From Plasticicumulans acidivorans (GTDB lineage Bacteria; Pseudomonadota; Gammaproteobacteria; Competibacterales; Competibacteraceae): DNA of 64,000 nucleotides. Below are positions 12,360 to 21,142 of this stretch, in pieces. Below the pieces are notes generated by a model. It saw only the letters and a program-made list of their open reading frames with translations, was not told the origin of the DNA and made no database searches. A program made the position numbers and the translations under genes. The DNA lies in NCBI RefSeq assembly GCF_003182095.1, contig NZ_QGTJ01000004.1, forward strand, positions 186,001 through 250,000, in the 5' to 3' direction. How positions within the stretch are numbered: position 1 is the stretch's first letter; each line of letters starts with the position of its first letter.

Positions 12360-13694
12360 GTGGCCACCCATCCCGAATCACTTGGCAAATACCGCATCGA
12401 GGCTGTGCTCGGTCACGGGGCGATGGGGGTGGTCTACCGCGCGCATGATCCGGTGCTCGATCGCACCGTGGCGCTGAAGACCATCCGCACCGACCTGCTG
12501 GGAGAGGACGAGCACTGGCGCGAGCGTTTCCGGCGCGAGGCGCGCGCAGCCGCACGCTGTGTGCACGCCAATATCGTCACGGTGTTCGACTACGGCGAGG
12601 ACGACGGCACGCCGTATATCGTCATGGAATACGTCGAGGGCCGCGAACTGCGCCAGCATCTCGGTGAAGGGCGGCGTTTCGAGCTGGCGGCGGCGGCGGT
12701 CGTGCTGCGCCAGGTGCTCAAGGCGCTGGAGGTGGCGCATGTGCTCGGTATCGTCCACCGCGACATCAAGCCGGCGAACATCATTTTGCTCGCCGACGGC
12801 AGTGTGAAGGTGACGGATTTCGGCATCGCCCGCATCAATGGTGGCGCTCTGACCCAGGCCGGGGCGATGGTCGGCACGCCCAACTACATGGCGCCGGAGC
12901 AGTTCCGCGGCGGCGCCCTTGATGCGCGCGCCGATCTTTATGCCTGTGGTGTGATCCTGTTCGAGCTGCTGGCGGGGCGAAGGCCGTTTCCGGGACCGAC
13001 GCCGACCGAGCTGATGCACCAGATCTGCAATGATCCGCCACCGCTGCTGCGCAGTATCGATCCCCAGCTGCCACAGTCCTTCGATCTCCTGCTGCGCCGG
13101 GCGCTCGGCCGTGAGCCGGAGACGCGGTTCCAGAGCGCTGCGGAATTTTTGCAGGCGCTGGAGGTGGCGCTGGTGTCACCGGATGATCAGGCCACGACGG
13201 TGCTGCCGCAGACGGTCTTCGTCGCGCCGCCGGCGGTGCCGGTCAGCGAGGCCGATCTGCAGGAGGCGGAAGCGAGTCTGGTGTCATACATCGGACCGAT
13301 GGCAAAGCTCGTCACCCGGCGCACGGCGCAGTCGGCGGGCAACCGTGAAGAATGGCTCGATGCTCTGGCGAGCAAGGTTCCGGATGGCGAGGCACGGCGC
13401 CAGTTCCTGCGCCGCCTGCGGCGTGGCACGACAGTGACGGGCAGCGTCTCCAGTCAGGGCGTTTCCTACCATTCGACGACCGGGGTGGCGGCGAGCGGAC
13501 ATGTCATACTCGATGCGGCGACGCTGGAGACGGCGCAGCGGGCGCTGGCCGTGGAGCTGGGGCCGATTGCGCGTGTGCTGGTCAAGCGGGCGGCCGCTGC
13601 AGCGCTGTCGGTGGATGCTTTCTGGCACCAGCTCGCCGGACATATCGACGATCCGCTGGCGCGCGCCCGCTTTCTGGCGCAGCGCAGCCTGTGA
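12360..13694 (+). CDS. Hanks-type serine/threonine protein kinase with duplicated C-terminal module
   Basis: Cytosolic kinase of 444 residues, no membrane helix. Kinase domain about residues 11-270: glycine loop GHGAMG (18-23), catalytic Lys40, HRDIKPAN (133-140) and DFG (153-155), all intact. The C-terminal region contains two related helical units, about 298-353 and 385-440, each with an IGPxAxxLVxR-like core (YIGPMAKLVTRR and ELGPIARVLVKR) followed by a W/F-containing helix and a final ARxxFL. Such modules occur at the C terminus of some bacterial Ser/Thr kinases; their role is not established. GTG start with CCGGAG upstream. Third gene of the operon with the haem sensor. Confidence 0.9.
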   Translation: MATHPESLGKYRIEAVLGHGAMGVVYRAHDPVLDRTVALKTIRTDLLGEDEHWRERFRREARAAARCVHANIVTVFDYGEDDGTPYIVMEYVEGRELRQHLGEGRRFELAAAAVVLRQVLKALEVAHVLGIVHRDIKPANIILLADGSVKVTDFGIARINGGALTQAGAMVGTPNYMAPEQFRGGALDARADLYACGVILFELLAGRRPFPGPTPTELMHQICNDPPPLLRSIDPQLPQSFDLLLRRALGREPETRFQSAAEFLQALEVALVSPDDQATTVLPQTVFVAPPAVPVSEADLQEAEASLVSYIGPMAKLVTRRTAQSAGNREEWLDALASKVPDGEARRQFLRRLRRGTTVTGSVSSQGVSYHSTTGVAASGHVILDAATLETAQRALAVELGPIARVLVKRAAAAALSVDAFWHQLAGHIDDPLARARFLAQRSL

Positions 13695-13860
13695 GTTCCT
13701 TCTGGCGGGCGGGTTCCGAGGCGCTGTCACGCTCGCCTGAACGGGGGCGCCAGCCGCGCGGGCACGGAGCATGAGTCGCGGATAGCGCCGTGCTGTCATC
13801 AGATCGCAGCGGATGCGATGCTGTTTTTAGGTGTTTGTTGCGACCTGGAGTGTGAAACGG

Positions 13861-15369
13861 ATGTCACTCGCCCTTGCCCATTGTCGAGCCAGTGTCGGTG
13901 TCGAGGCACCGGCAGTCACCGTCGAAGTGCATCTGTCGAACGGTCTGCCGGGGTTTTCCATCGTCGGCCTGCCGGAAGCCGCGGTGAAGGAAAGCAAGGA
14001 CCGCGTACGCGGTGCGCTGCTGACCGGGCATTTCGAGTACCCGCAGCGGCGCATCACCGTGAACATGGCACCGGCGGACCTGCCGAAGGAAGGCGGTCGC
14101 TTCGATCTGCCGATCGCCCTGGGCATTCTCGCCGCCAGCGGCCAGATACCGGCGGCGGCACTGGCCGGGGTCGAATGCCTCGGTGAACTTGCACTCGGTG
14201 GTGAGCTGCGCGGCGTGCGCGGTGTGCTGCCTGCGGCGCTGGCCGCCCGCGAGGCGGGACGCGCCCTGCTGGTGCCGGTCGGCAATGCCGACGAAGCGGC
14301 ACTGGTCTCGGGGCTGACGGTGCTGCCCGCCCGCCATCTGCTCGAAGTGTGTGCCCATCTGAGCGGTCGCACGGCGCTTGCGGCGCATGTCTCGGAGCAC
14401 TCGCCCGGGCGGGGGGAGTGCGTTGGTGGTCCCGATCTCGCGGATGTCTGCGGCCAGGCGCATGCCCGGCGGGCGCTCGAAATTGCCGCGGCGGGCGGAC
14501 ACAATCTGCTGTTCGTCGGGCCGCCCGGTACGGGCAAGACCATGCTCGCGGCGCGTCTGCCGGGCATCCTGCCGCCGATGAGCGAAACCGAAGCGATCGA
14601 GGCAGCGGCCATCGCCTCGGTCAGCCTGCAGGGCTTCCGGCTCAGCGACTGGAAGCGCAGACCGTTCCGCGCACCGCATCACACCGCCTCGGGTGTCGCG
14701 CTGGTCGGTGGTGGCGGCAATCCGCGGCCCGGCGAGATCTCGCTGGCGCACCACGGTGTGCTGTTTCTCGACGAGCTGCCGGAATTCAGCGCGCGCGTGC
14801 TGGAGGTGCTGCGCGAGCCGCTGGAGTCGGGACATATCTCGATTTCGCGCGCGGCACGCCAGGCCGACTACCCGGCGCGCTTTCAGCTGGTGGCGGCGAT
14901 GAATCCCTGTCCCTGCGGTTATCTCGGTGACGCCGAGCGCGCCTGCAGCTGCACACCCGAGCAGATCAAACGCTACCGAGCCCGTGTTTCCGGGCCGCTG
15001 CTGGATCGTATCGACCTGCACCTTGAGGTGCCCCGGCTCGCCCGGGGCGAGCTGCGCCTCAATGCTGCGGCCGAGAGCAGTGCGGCGGTCCGCGCACGCA
15101 CGATTGCGGCCCGTGAGCGTCAGCTTGCCCGCGCCGGCAAGCCCAACAGCCAGCTCGATCCGGCTGAACTCGGCCGCCACTGCGTGCTCGACAAAGCCGC
15201 TCAGGCACTGCTCGATGCGGCGATGGAGCGGCTGGGCCTGTCACCGCGGGCTTACCATCGCGTGCTGCGCGTCGCCCGCACGATTGCCGATCTCGCCGGA
15301 GAAGAGGCCATCCGCGTGCCGCAGCTGAGTGAGGCGATCACCTATCGCCGCCTCGACCGCAACAGCTGA
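13861..15369 (+). CDS. comM: YifB/ComM-family AAA+ ATPase (Mg-chelatase-like)
   Basis: Ring-forming helicase that extends branch migration during natural transformation in competent gammaproteobacteria. From ATG 13861 it is 502 residues: N-terminal ChlI-like domain (VEVHLSNGLPGFSIVGLPE), AAA+ domain with Walker A GPPGTGKT at 220-227 and Walker B LFLDELPEF, and a C-terminal Mg-chelatase-type domain with the CxxxCxC-type cluster around NPCPCGYLGD...CSC. The frame is open 30 bases further upstream, but the family start MSLALAH fits 13861 with TGGAG upstream. The 166 bases before it hold no gene I can support. Confidence 0.94.
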   Translation: MSLALAHCRASVGVEAPAVTVEVHLSNGLPGFSIVGLPEAAVKESKDRVRGALLTGHFEYPQRRITVNMAPADLPKEGGRFDLPIALGILAASGQIPAAALAGVECLGELALGGELRGVRGVLPAALAAREAGRALLVPVGNADEAALVSGLTVLPARHLLEVCAHLSGRTALAAHVSEHSPGRGECVGGPDLADVCGQAHARRALEIAAAGGHNLLFVGPPGTGKTMLAARLPGILPPMSETEAIEAAAIASVSLQGFRLSDWKRRPFRAPHHTASGVALVGGGGNPRPGEISLAHHGVLFLDELPEFSARVLEVLREPLESGHISISRAARQADYPARFQLVAAMNPCPCGYLGDAERACSCTPEQIKRYRARVSGPLLDRIDLHLEVPRLARGELRLNAAAESSAAVRARTIAARERQLARAGKPNSQLDPAELGRHCVLDKAAQALLDAAMERLGLSPRAYHRVLRVARTIADLAGEEAIRVPQLSEAITYRRLDRNS

Positions 15370-15412
15370 GTTAGTCTAAGCCGACTTTTCCGAGCACGAG
15401 GCGATACATCAG

Positions 15413-15832
15413 ATGGCGCACGATCCGAACTGCATCTTCTGCAAAATCATCCGCGGGGAGCTGCCGGCCGTGAAAATCTTCGAGGATGCCGCCACGCTGG
15501 CATTCCTCGATATTTTTCCGAATACGCGCGGCCACTCGCTGGTGATCCCGAAAGACCACCACGAAAACCTGCTGGCGATGCCGGACGAGTCGCTGCTCGC
15601 GGTGCAGCGCACCACGCGGCGTCTGGCCGGGGTGGTGACGGAGATCGTCGGTGGTGAAGGCTTTCAGATTCGCCAGTTCAACGGCACGGCTGCCGGCCAG
15701 ACGGTATTCCACTACCACGTGCACATCGTGCCGATGCGGGCGGGCGAGCGCATCGGCATGCACGGCGGCGCTGCCGCCGATACTGCCGAACTCGAAGCGC
15801 TGGCGGTGCAGATCAGGGCCGCATTGATCTGA
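15413..15832 (+). CDS. HIT-family nucleotide phosphoramidase/hydrolase
   Basis: A 139-residue cytosolic histidine-triad protein. The active-site motif HYHVHIVP has its three His at 100, 102 and 104. The N terminus CIFCKIIRGELP with the CxxC at 7 and 10 and the later HH pair fits the Zn-binding bacterial Hint branch that hydrolyses adenosine phosphoramidates. It is 43 bases after comM and converges on ubiK. Confidence 0.92.
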   Translation: MAHDPNCIFCKIIRGELPAVKIFEDAATLAFLDIFPNTRGHSLVIPKDHHENLLAMPDESLLAVQRTTRRLAGVVTEIVGGEGFQIRQFNGTAAGQTVFHYHVHIVPMRAGERIGMHGGAAADTAELEALAVQIRAALI

Positions 15833-15918
15833 ACTGGTGCAGCGCGGCTGCTCCGCCCGTGTGCCAACCGTGCGCACTGCAACGGTGCGCGCGGCCAGGC
15901 AATGCCGCGTGTTCCGGT

Positions 15919-16209
15919 TCAGTCAGGCTGGGTCGGGGTGTCGCTCTGAGCTGCGGGTGCCGCGCCCAGCACGCGACTTTCGAGTTCGGCGACGCGTGCC
16001 TCCAGGGCTTCCAGCCGGCTGCGCGTGCGGGCCAGAACCTGGGCCTGCACGTCGAATTCCTCCCGTGTGACCAGTTCCATACGTGCGAACGCGCCCTGCA
16101 TCGCAGCACGGAAATTCTTCTCCAGATCCTGCTGCAGGACGCGAAGACCCGGGGGAACGGCTTCGGCAACCTTGCGGGCGAGGTCATCCAGGGCTTTGGG
16201 ATCGATCAC
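15919..16209 (-). CDS. ubiK: Ubiquinone biosynthesis accessory factor UbiK (YqiC/BMFP)
   Basis: From the GTG at 16209 the protein has 96 residues, the same as E. coli UbiK, and begins with the family sequence IDPKALDDLARKVAEAVP. The centre has LVTREEFDVQAQVL and the C-terminal half is a coiled coil (RLEALEARVAELESR) used for trimerisation. UbiK helps the UbiJ-containing complex in aerobic ubiquinone synthesis. A CAGGAG lies 7 bases before the GTG; the longer open frame to 16365 reads through the intergenic region and is not credible. The position between comM and glnK-amtB is the same as in Pseudomonas. Confidence 0.92.
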   Translation of the reverse strand: MIDPKALDDLARKVAEAVPPGLRVLQQDLEKNFRAAMQGAFARMELVTREEFDVQAQVLARTRSRLEALEARVAELESRVLGAAPAAQSDTPTQPD

Positions 16210-16856
<647 letters not shown>

Positions 16857-16889
16857 TCCATCGAAATCGTTCTCCAGGAGTCCCCTGTC

Positions 16890-18227
16890 ATGACGAAGAA
16901 GAATCTGACCCTGGGCCTAGGTGCCCTGCTCGGTCTGCTGGCCTTGCCGGCGGTAGGCCTGGCCCAGGAGGCGGCCAAGCCGACGCTTGACGCCGGCAAC
17001 ACCGCCTGGATGCTGACGTCGACGGCCCTCGTGCTGTTCATGACCATCCCCGGTCTGGCGCTGTTCTACGGCGGCATGGTGCGTGCGAAGAACGTGCTGT
17101 CCGTGCTGATGCAGTGCTTTGCGATCACCGCGCTGGTGTCGGTGCTGTGGGTGCTGTACGGCTATTCGATGGCCTTCGACACCACGGGTATGGAGAAGGG
17201 TGTCACCAACCTGAACTCCTTCATCGGCGGTCTGGGCAAGGCCTTCATGGCGGGCGTCACCCGTGACAGCCTGACCGGGACGATTCCGGAGTCGGTCTTC
17301 GCCACCTTCCAGATGACCTTCGCGATCATCACCCCGGCGCTGATCGTCGGTGCCTTCGCCGAGCGCATGAAGTTCTCGGCGATGCTGCTGTTCATGGCCT
17401 TGTGGTTCACCTTCAGCTACCTGCCGGTCGCCCACATGGTCTGGGGCGGTGACGGCGCGCTGATGTGGGATATGGGTGTCCTCGACTTCGCCGGCGGCAC
17501 CGTCGTCCACATCAATGCCGGTATTGCCGGTCTGGTCTGCTGCCTGGTGCTGGGCCGTCGCAAGGGCTATCCGGTCACCGCGATGCCGCCGCACAACCTG
17601 GGCTACACGCTGGTCGGCGCCTCGATGCTGTGGGTGGGCTGGTTCGGTTTCAACGCCGGCTCCGCGGTTGCGGCCGATGATTCCGCCGGCATGGCGATGC
17701 TGACCACGCAGGTGGCGACCGCTTCCGCAGCGCTGGCCTGGATGTTCGCCGAGTGGCTGTCGCACGGTAAGCCGTCGGTGCTCGGTATCGCTTCCGGTGC
17801 GGTGGCGGGTCTGGTCGCGGTGACGCCGGCCTCCGGCACCATCGGCCCGATGGGCGCGGTGCTGCTGGGCCTGATCTCCGGCGTCATCTGCTTCCTGTGC
17901 GCGACCAAGCTCAAGCGTGCGATGGGTTATGACGACTCGCTCGACGTGTTCGGCGTGCATGCCGTCGGCGGTATCGTCGGTGCCATCCTCACCGGCCTGT
18001 TTGTCGATGCGTCCTTCGGCGGCAAGGGTCTGGCCGAAGGCACCAGCATCGTCGACCAGCTGATCATCCAGACCGAGGGTGCGCTGTTCACCATCGTCTA
18101 CTCGGCGATCGTGACCTTCATCCTGCTCAAGGTTGTCGACGCGATCATCGGCCTGCGTGTCAGCGAAGAAGAAGAGACCCAGGGTCTCGATATCTCCCTG
18201 CACGAAGAGCGCGGCTACATCCTGTAA
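16890..18227 (+). CDS. amtB: Ammonium transporter AmtB
   Basis: Trimeric inner-membrane ammonium channel of 445 residues: cleavable signal peptide (about 1-26, ending GLAQE), then eleven predicted membrane helices. AMT signatures include the GAFAERMKF segment, DFAGGTVVHINAG and FGVHAVGGIVGA, the latter two carrying pore-lining residues. The C-terminal tail (EEETQGLDISLHEERGYIL) is the GlnK-contacting region. It follows glnK in the standard operon and ends at a strong terminator. Confidence 0.97.
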   Translation: MTKKNLTLGLGALLGLLALPAVGLAQEAAKPTLDAGNTAWMLTSTALVLFMTIPGLALFYGGMVRAKNVLSVLMQCFAITALVSVLWVLYGYSMAFDTTGMEKGVTNLNSFIGGLGKAFMAGVTRDSLTGTIPESVFATFQMTFAIITPALIVGAFAERMKFSAMLLFMALWFTFSYLPVAHMVWGGDGALMWDMGVLDFAGGTVVHINAGIAGLVCCLVLGRRKGYPVTAMPPHNLGYTLVGASMLWVGWFGFNAGSAVAADDSAGMAMLTTQVATASAALAWMFAEWLSHGKPSVLGIASGAVAGLVAVTPASGTIGPMGAVLLGLISGVICFLCATKLKRAMGYDDSLDVFGVHAVGGIVGAILTGLFVDASFGGKGLAEGTSIVDQLIIQTEGALFTIVYSAIVTFILLKVVDAIIGLRVSEEEETQGLDISLHEERGYIL

Positions 18228-18246
18228 TTACGCGCCGGTAGTACGA

Positions 18247-18281
18247 GGCGGCGGTGGCTTGGCCACCGCCGCCTTTCTTTT
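18247..18281 (+). terminator. Terminator of glnK-amtB
   Basis: A 12-bp perfect stem (GGCGGCGGTGGC at 18247-18258 pairing with 18262-18273) with a TTG loop, followed by TTTCTTTTC, 20 bases after the amtB stop. Confidence 0.9.
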
Positions 18282-18356
18282 CTTATTTTCCGAGGGGATC
18301 GGCGTACTGACGCGAATCCGTCCGGAATTGGTTTATAGTCCGGCGACTTTCCATAA

Positions 18357-18722
<366 letters not shown>

Positions 18723-18767
18723 GCGCCGGGGTAGCCCACGGCTTTACCCCCCGATCATGATCGTTAA

Positions 18768-18794
18768 GGGCGCCGGAAGGCGCCCTCTTTTTTG
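18768..18794 (+). terminator. Terminator after the second PII gene
   Basis: Stem GGGCGCC/GGCGCCC with a GGAA loop (18768-18785) followed by TCTTTTTT. It lies 45 bases after the glnB stop and upstream of the convergent yadH end. Confidence 0.88.
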
Positions 18795-18832
18795 TCTGAT
18801 CGGATAGAGATGGGGGTGCGCTGGCGCCGGGT

Positions 18833-19654
18833 TCAGCTGCGGGTACCCGTGCCGCGGCGCAGCAGGTACAGCGACACCGACCCCAGCAGTGCGATGAAGC
18901 CCAGCGTGATGCCGAAGGCCGTGAGCATGCCGATATCGGCAACGCCGAGAATGCCGAAACGAAAAGCGTTGACCATGTACAGGATCGGGTTGGCCAGCGA
19001 AGCGGCGCGCCAGACGTCCGGCAGCAGATTGATCGAGTAGAAAATGCCGCCCAGATAGGTCAGCGGTGTCAGCACGAAGGTCGGCACGATGGAGATGTCA
19101 TCGAAGCTGTTGGCATAGATGCCGTTGATCAGGCCAGCCAGCGAGAACAGCACCGAGGTCAGCAGCACGACGCCGATGGTCACGCCCCAGTGAGTGACGT
19201 GCAGATCGGTGAAGAACAGCGCGATGGCGGTGACGACGACGCCCACGGCCACCCCGCGCGCCACCCCGCCGCCGACGAAACCGGCGAGGATCAGCCAGTT
19301 CGGCACCGGCGCGACGAGCAGTTCCTCGATGTTGTGCTGGAACTTCGAGCCATAGAAGCTCGATACGACGTTGGCGTAGCTGTTGGTGATGATCGCCAGC
19401 ATGATCAGGCCGGGGGCGATGTACTGCGTGTAGTCGTAGCCGTCCATCACCGGCATCTGGCTGCCGAGCAGCTTGCCGAAGATCAGGAAGTACAATGCGG
19501 TGGTGATCGCCGGCGGCAGGATCGTCTGGATCCAGATGCGCGAAAAACGCAGCACCTCGCGGATCAGGATCGTCTTGAACGCGATCCAGTGGGCTCGGGT
19601 ATGCATCATCGGGGAGAGCGTTCCGGCAGGCGTGGAGATGGCGGGGGTGTCCAT
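18833..19654 (-). CDS. yadH: ABC-2 type transporter permease (YadH-like)
   Basis: Inner-membrane half of an ABC exporter, 273 residues with six predicted membrane helices. Long stretches match E. coli YadH: NIEELLVAPVPNWLILAGF, GGGVARG, FDDISIVPTFVLTPLTYLGG and NPILYMVNAFRFGILG. The start ATG shares a base with the TAA of the ATPase gene (TAATG), so the two are translationally coupled. The substrate is not known for this family. Confidence 0.92.
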   Translation of the reverse strand: MDTPAISTPAGTLSPMMHTRAHWIAFKTILIREVLRFSRIWIQTILPPAITTALYFLIFGKLLGSQMPVMDGYDYTQYIAPGLIMLAIITNSYANVVSSFYGSKFQHNIEELLVAPVPNWLILAGFVGGGVARGVAVGVVVTAIALFFTDLHVTHWGVTIGVVLLTSVLFSLAGLINGIYANSFDDISIVPTFVLTPLTYLGGIFYSINLLPDVWRAASLANPILYMVNAFRFGILGVADIGMLTAFGITLGFIALLGSVSLYLLRRGTGTRS

Positions 19655-20571
19655 TACGACTGGTGCTCGACCAGGCGGATGAACAGCTCCTCCAGGCGGT
19701 TGGCTTTATTGCGCAGGCTGAGCACTTCGATGCCGTGCGCGCTGAGACCGGCAAACAGGGCGTTGAGGCCGAGATCCTTGCTGACCTCGGCGCTCAACGT
19801 GGTGTCGTCGAGCCGCGTCAGCACGTAACCCGGGATCAGTGGCGGCATCGCCAGCGGCGCGGCCAGATTGAGCACGAAGGTCTCGGTATGCAGGCGACTG
19901 AGCAGCGACTTCATGTCGGTGTTCTCGACCAGCTGGCCACGGTCGATGATCGCGATGTTGCGGCAGAGGCTCTCGGCTTCTTCGAGGTAATGCGTGGTCA
20001 GGATGATCGTCGTGCCGGCGGCGTTGAGTTCGCTCAGGAAGGTCCACATCGAACGGCGCAGTTCGATGTCGACGCCGGCCGTCGGTTCATCGAGGATCAG
20101 CAGTCGCGGCTCGTGGATCAGCGCGCGGGCGATCATCAGCCGGCGCTTCATACCGCCCGACAGATCCCGTGCCTGCTCGTGGCGCTTGTCCCACAGGCCG
20201 AGCTGCTGCAGCACGGCTTCGGCCCGCTCGCGCGCCTCGGCAGCGGCGATGCCATAGAAACCGCCCTGATTGACGACGATCTCCATCACCGGTTCGAACT
20301 GATTGAAGTTGAACTCCTGCGGCACCAGGCCGAGCATCCGCTTGGCGGCGTAGGCCTGGCGTTCGAGGTCGTGGCCGAAGATCTCCACCGTGCCCGAGGT
20401 CTTGTTGACCAGCGAGCTGATGATGCCGATGGTCGTCGATTTGCCGGCACCGTTCGGGCCGAGCAGCGCGAAGAAATCGCCGGCCTCGACATCGAGATCG
20501 ATGCCGCGCAGGGCGGTGACGCCATTGGCGTAGGTCTTGACCAGATTTCTGATGCGAAGGGCTTGGACCAT
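19654..20571 (-). CDS. yadG: ABC transporter ATP-binding protein (YadG-like)
   Basis: ATPase partner of YadH, 305 residues. Walker A GPNGAGKST, Q-loop VPQEFNFN, signature LSGGMKRRL, Walker B LLILDEPTAGVD and the H-loop TTHYLEEAE are intact, and the text is close to E. coli YadG over its whole length, including the C-terminal RNKANRLEELF. The ATG at 20571 is preferred to the upstream open frame (to 20631) because the family starts just before the conserved LRIRNLVKTYANG. Confidence 0.93.
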   Translation of the reverse strand: MVQALRIRNLVKTYANGVTALRGIDLDVEAGDFFALLGPNGAGKSTTIGIISSLVNKTSGTVEIFGHDLERQAYAAKRMLGLVPQEFNFNQFEPVMEIVVNQGGFYGIAAAEARERAEAVLQQLGLWDKRHEQARDLSGGMKRRLMIARALIHEPRLLILDEPTAGVDIELRRSMWTFLSELNAAGTTIILTTHYLEEAESLCRNIAIIDRGQLVENTDMKSLLSRLHTETFVLNLAAPLAMPPLIPGYVLTRLDDTTLSAEVSKDLGLNALFAGLSAHGIEVLSLRNKANRLEELFIRLVEHQS

Positions 20572-20773
20572 GTCGCGGGTACGTGGAGTCGGCGGGGTCG
20601 CAACTATTGCAGCGCCTCCATGGAGCGGCAAGGGCTGCGCCGATTGGCTGCGGAAGGCTGGTGCATAGCGTATAGCCCGGATTTACGGCAGGCGCCGTGC
20701 GCAACTCACGCGCGGAGCACCCAGGCCGGTGAGCTGGCGTGCACATGGTGGTGTGATCATTGGCGGCGGCGGC

Positions 20774-21139
20774 TCATCGCGCCGCGCAGGGCGCCAGACG
20801 CACGCTGTGCGCCGTGGCCGGCGGCGCTCCCAGCCAGTGCGCGAACGGCTGGCAGTGGCCGTCGTAGCACAGGGTGTAGTCGCCGGCGTAACGGGAGCGG
20901 CTCAGTTGCAGTGCCGGCTGGGGTGGCAACGCCGGTCGGTAGTGCCAGACGCCGCCGCGCCACTGCGCATCCGCCGGCGGCTCCATGCCGGCGCCTGAGC
21001 CGGCGATGCGTGCCTCGACGAGCTGCAGCAGGCCGCCCTCGATGCGCCAGTCCTCCTCCCAGCGGATTTTTTCCACCGAATGGGTCCACGCCAGCGTGAA
21101 CAGTGTCACCGCCAGCGGCACCGGACCGAGGCAGAGCAT
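20774..21139 (-). CDS. DUF1850 domain protein, TRAP transporter partner
   Basis: A 121-residue protein with one N-terminal hydrophobic segment (LGPVPLAVTLFTLAW) followed by the DUF1850 pattern, with the SVEK and EDWRIEGG motifs and SRYAGDYTLC near the C terminus. DUF1850 genes are regularly found beside TAXI-type TRAP genes. Here it starts 3 bases after the fused TRAP permease, last in a three-gene operon. Its mechanistic role is unknown. Confidence 0.82.
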   Translation of the reverse strand: MLCLGPVPLAVTLFTLAWTHSVEKIRWEEDWRIEGGLLQLVEARIAGSGAGMEPPADAQWRGGVWHYRPALPPQPALQLSRSRYAGDYTLCYDGHCQPFAHWLGAPPATAHSVRLAPCAAR

Positions 21140-21142
21140 GGC

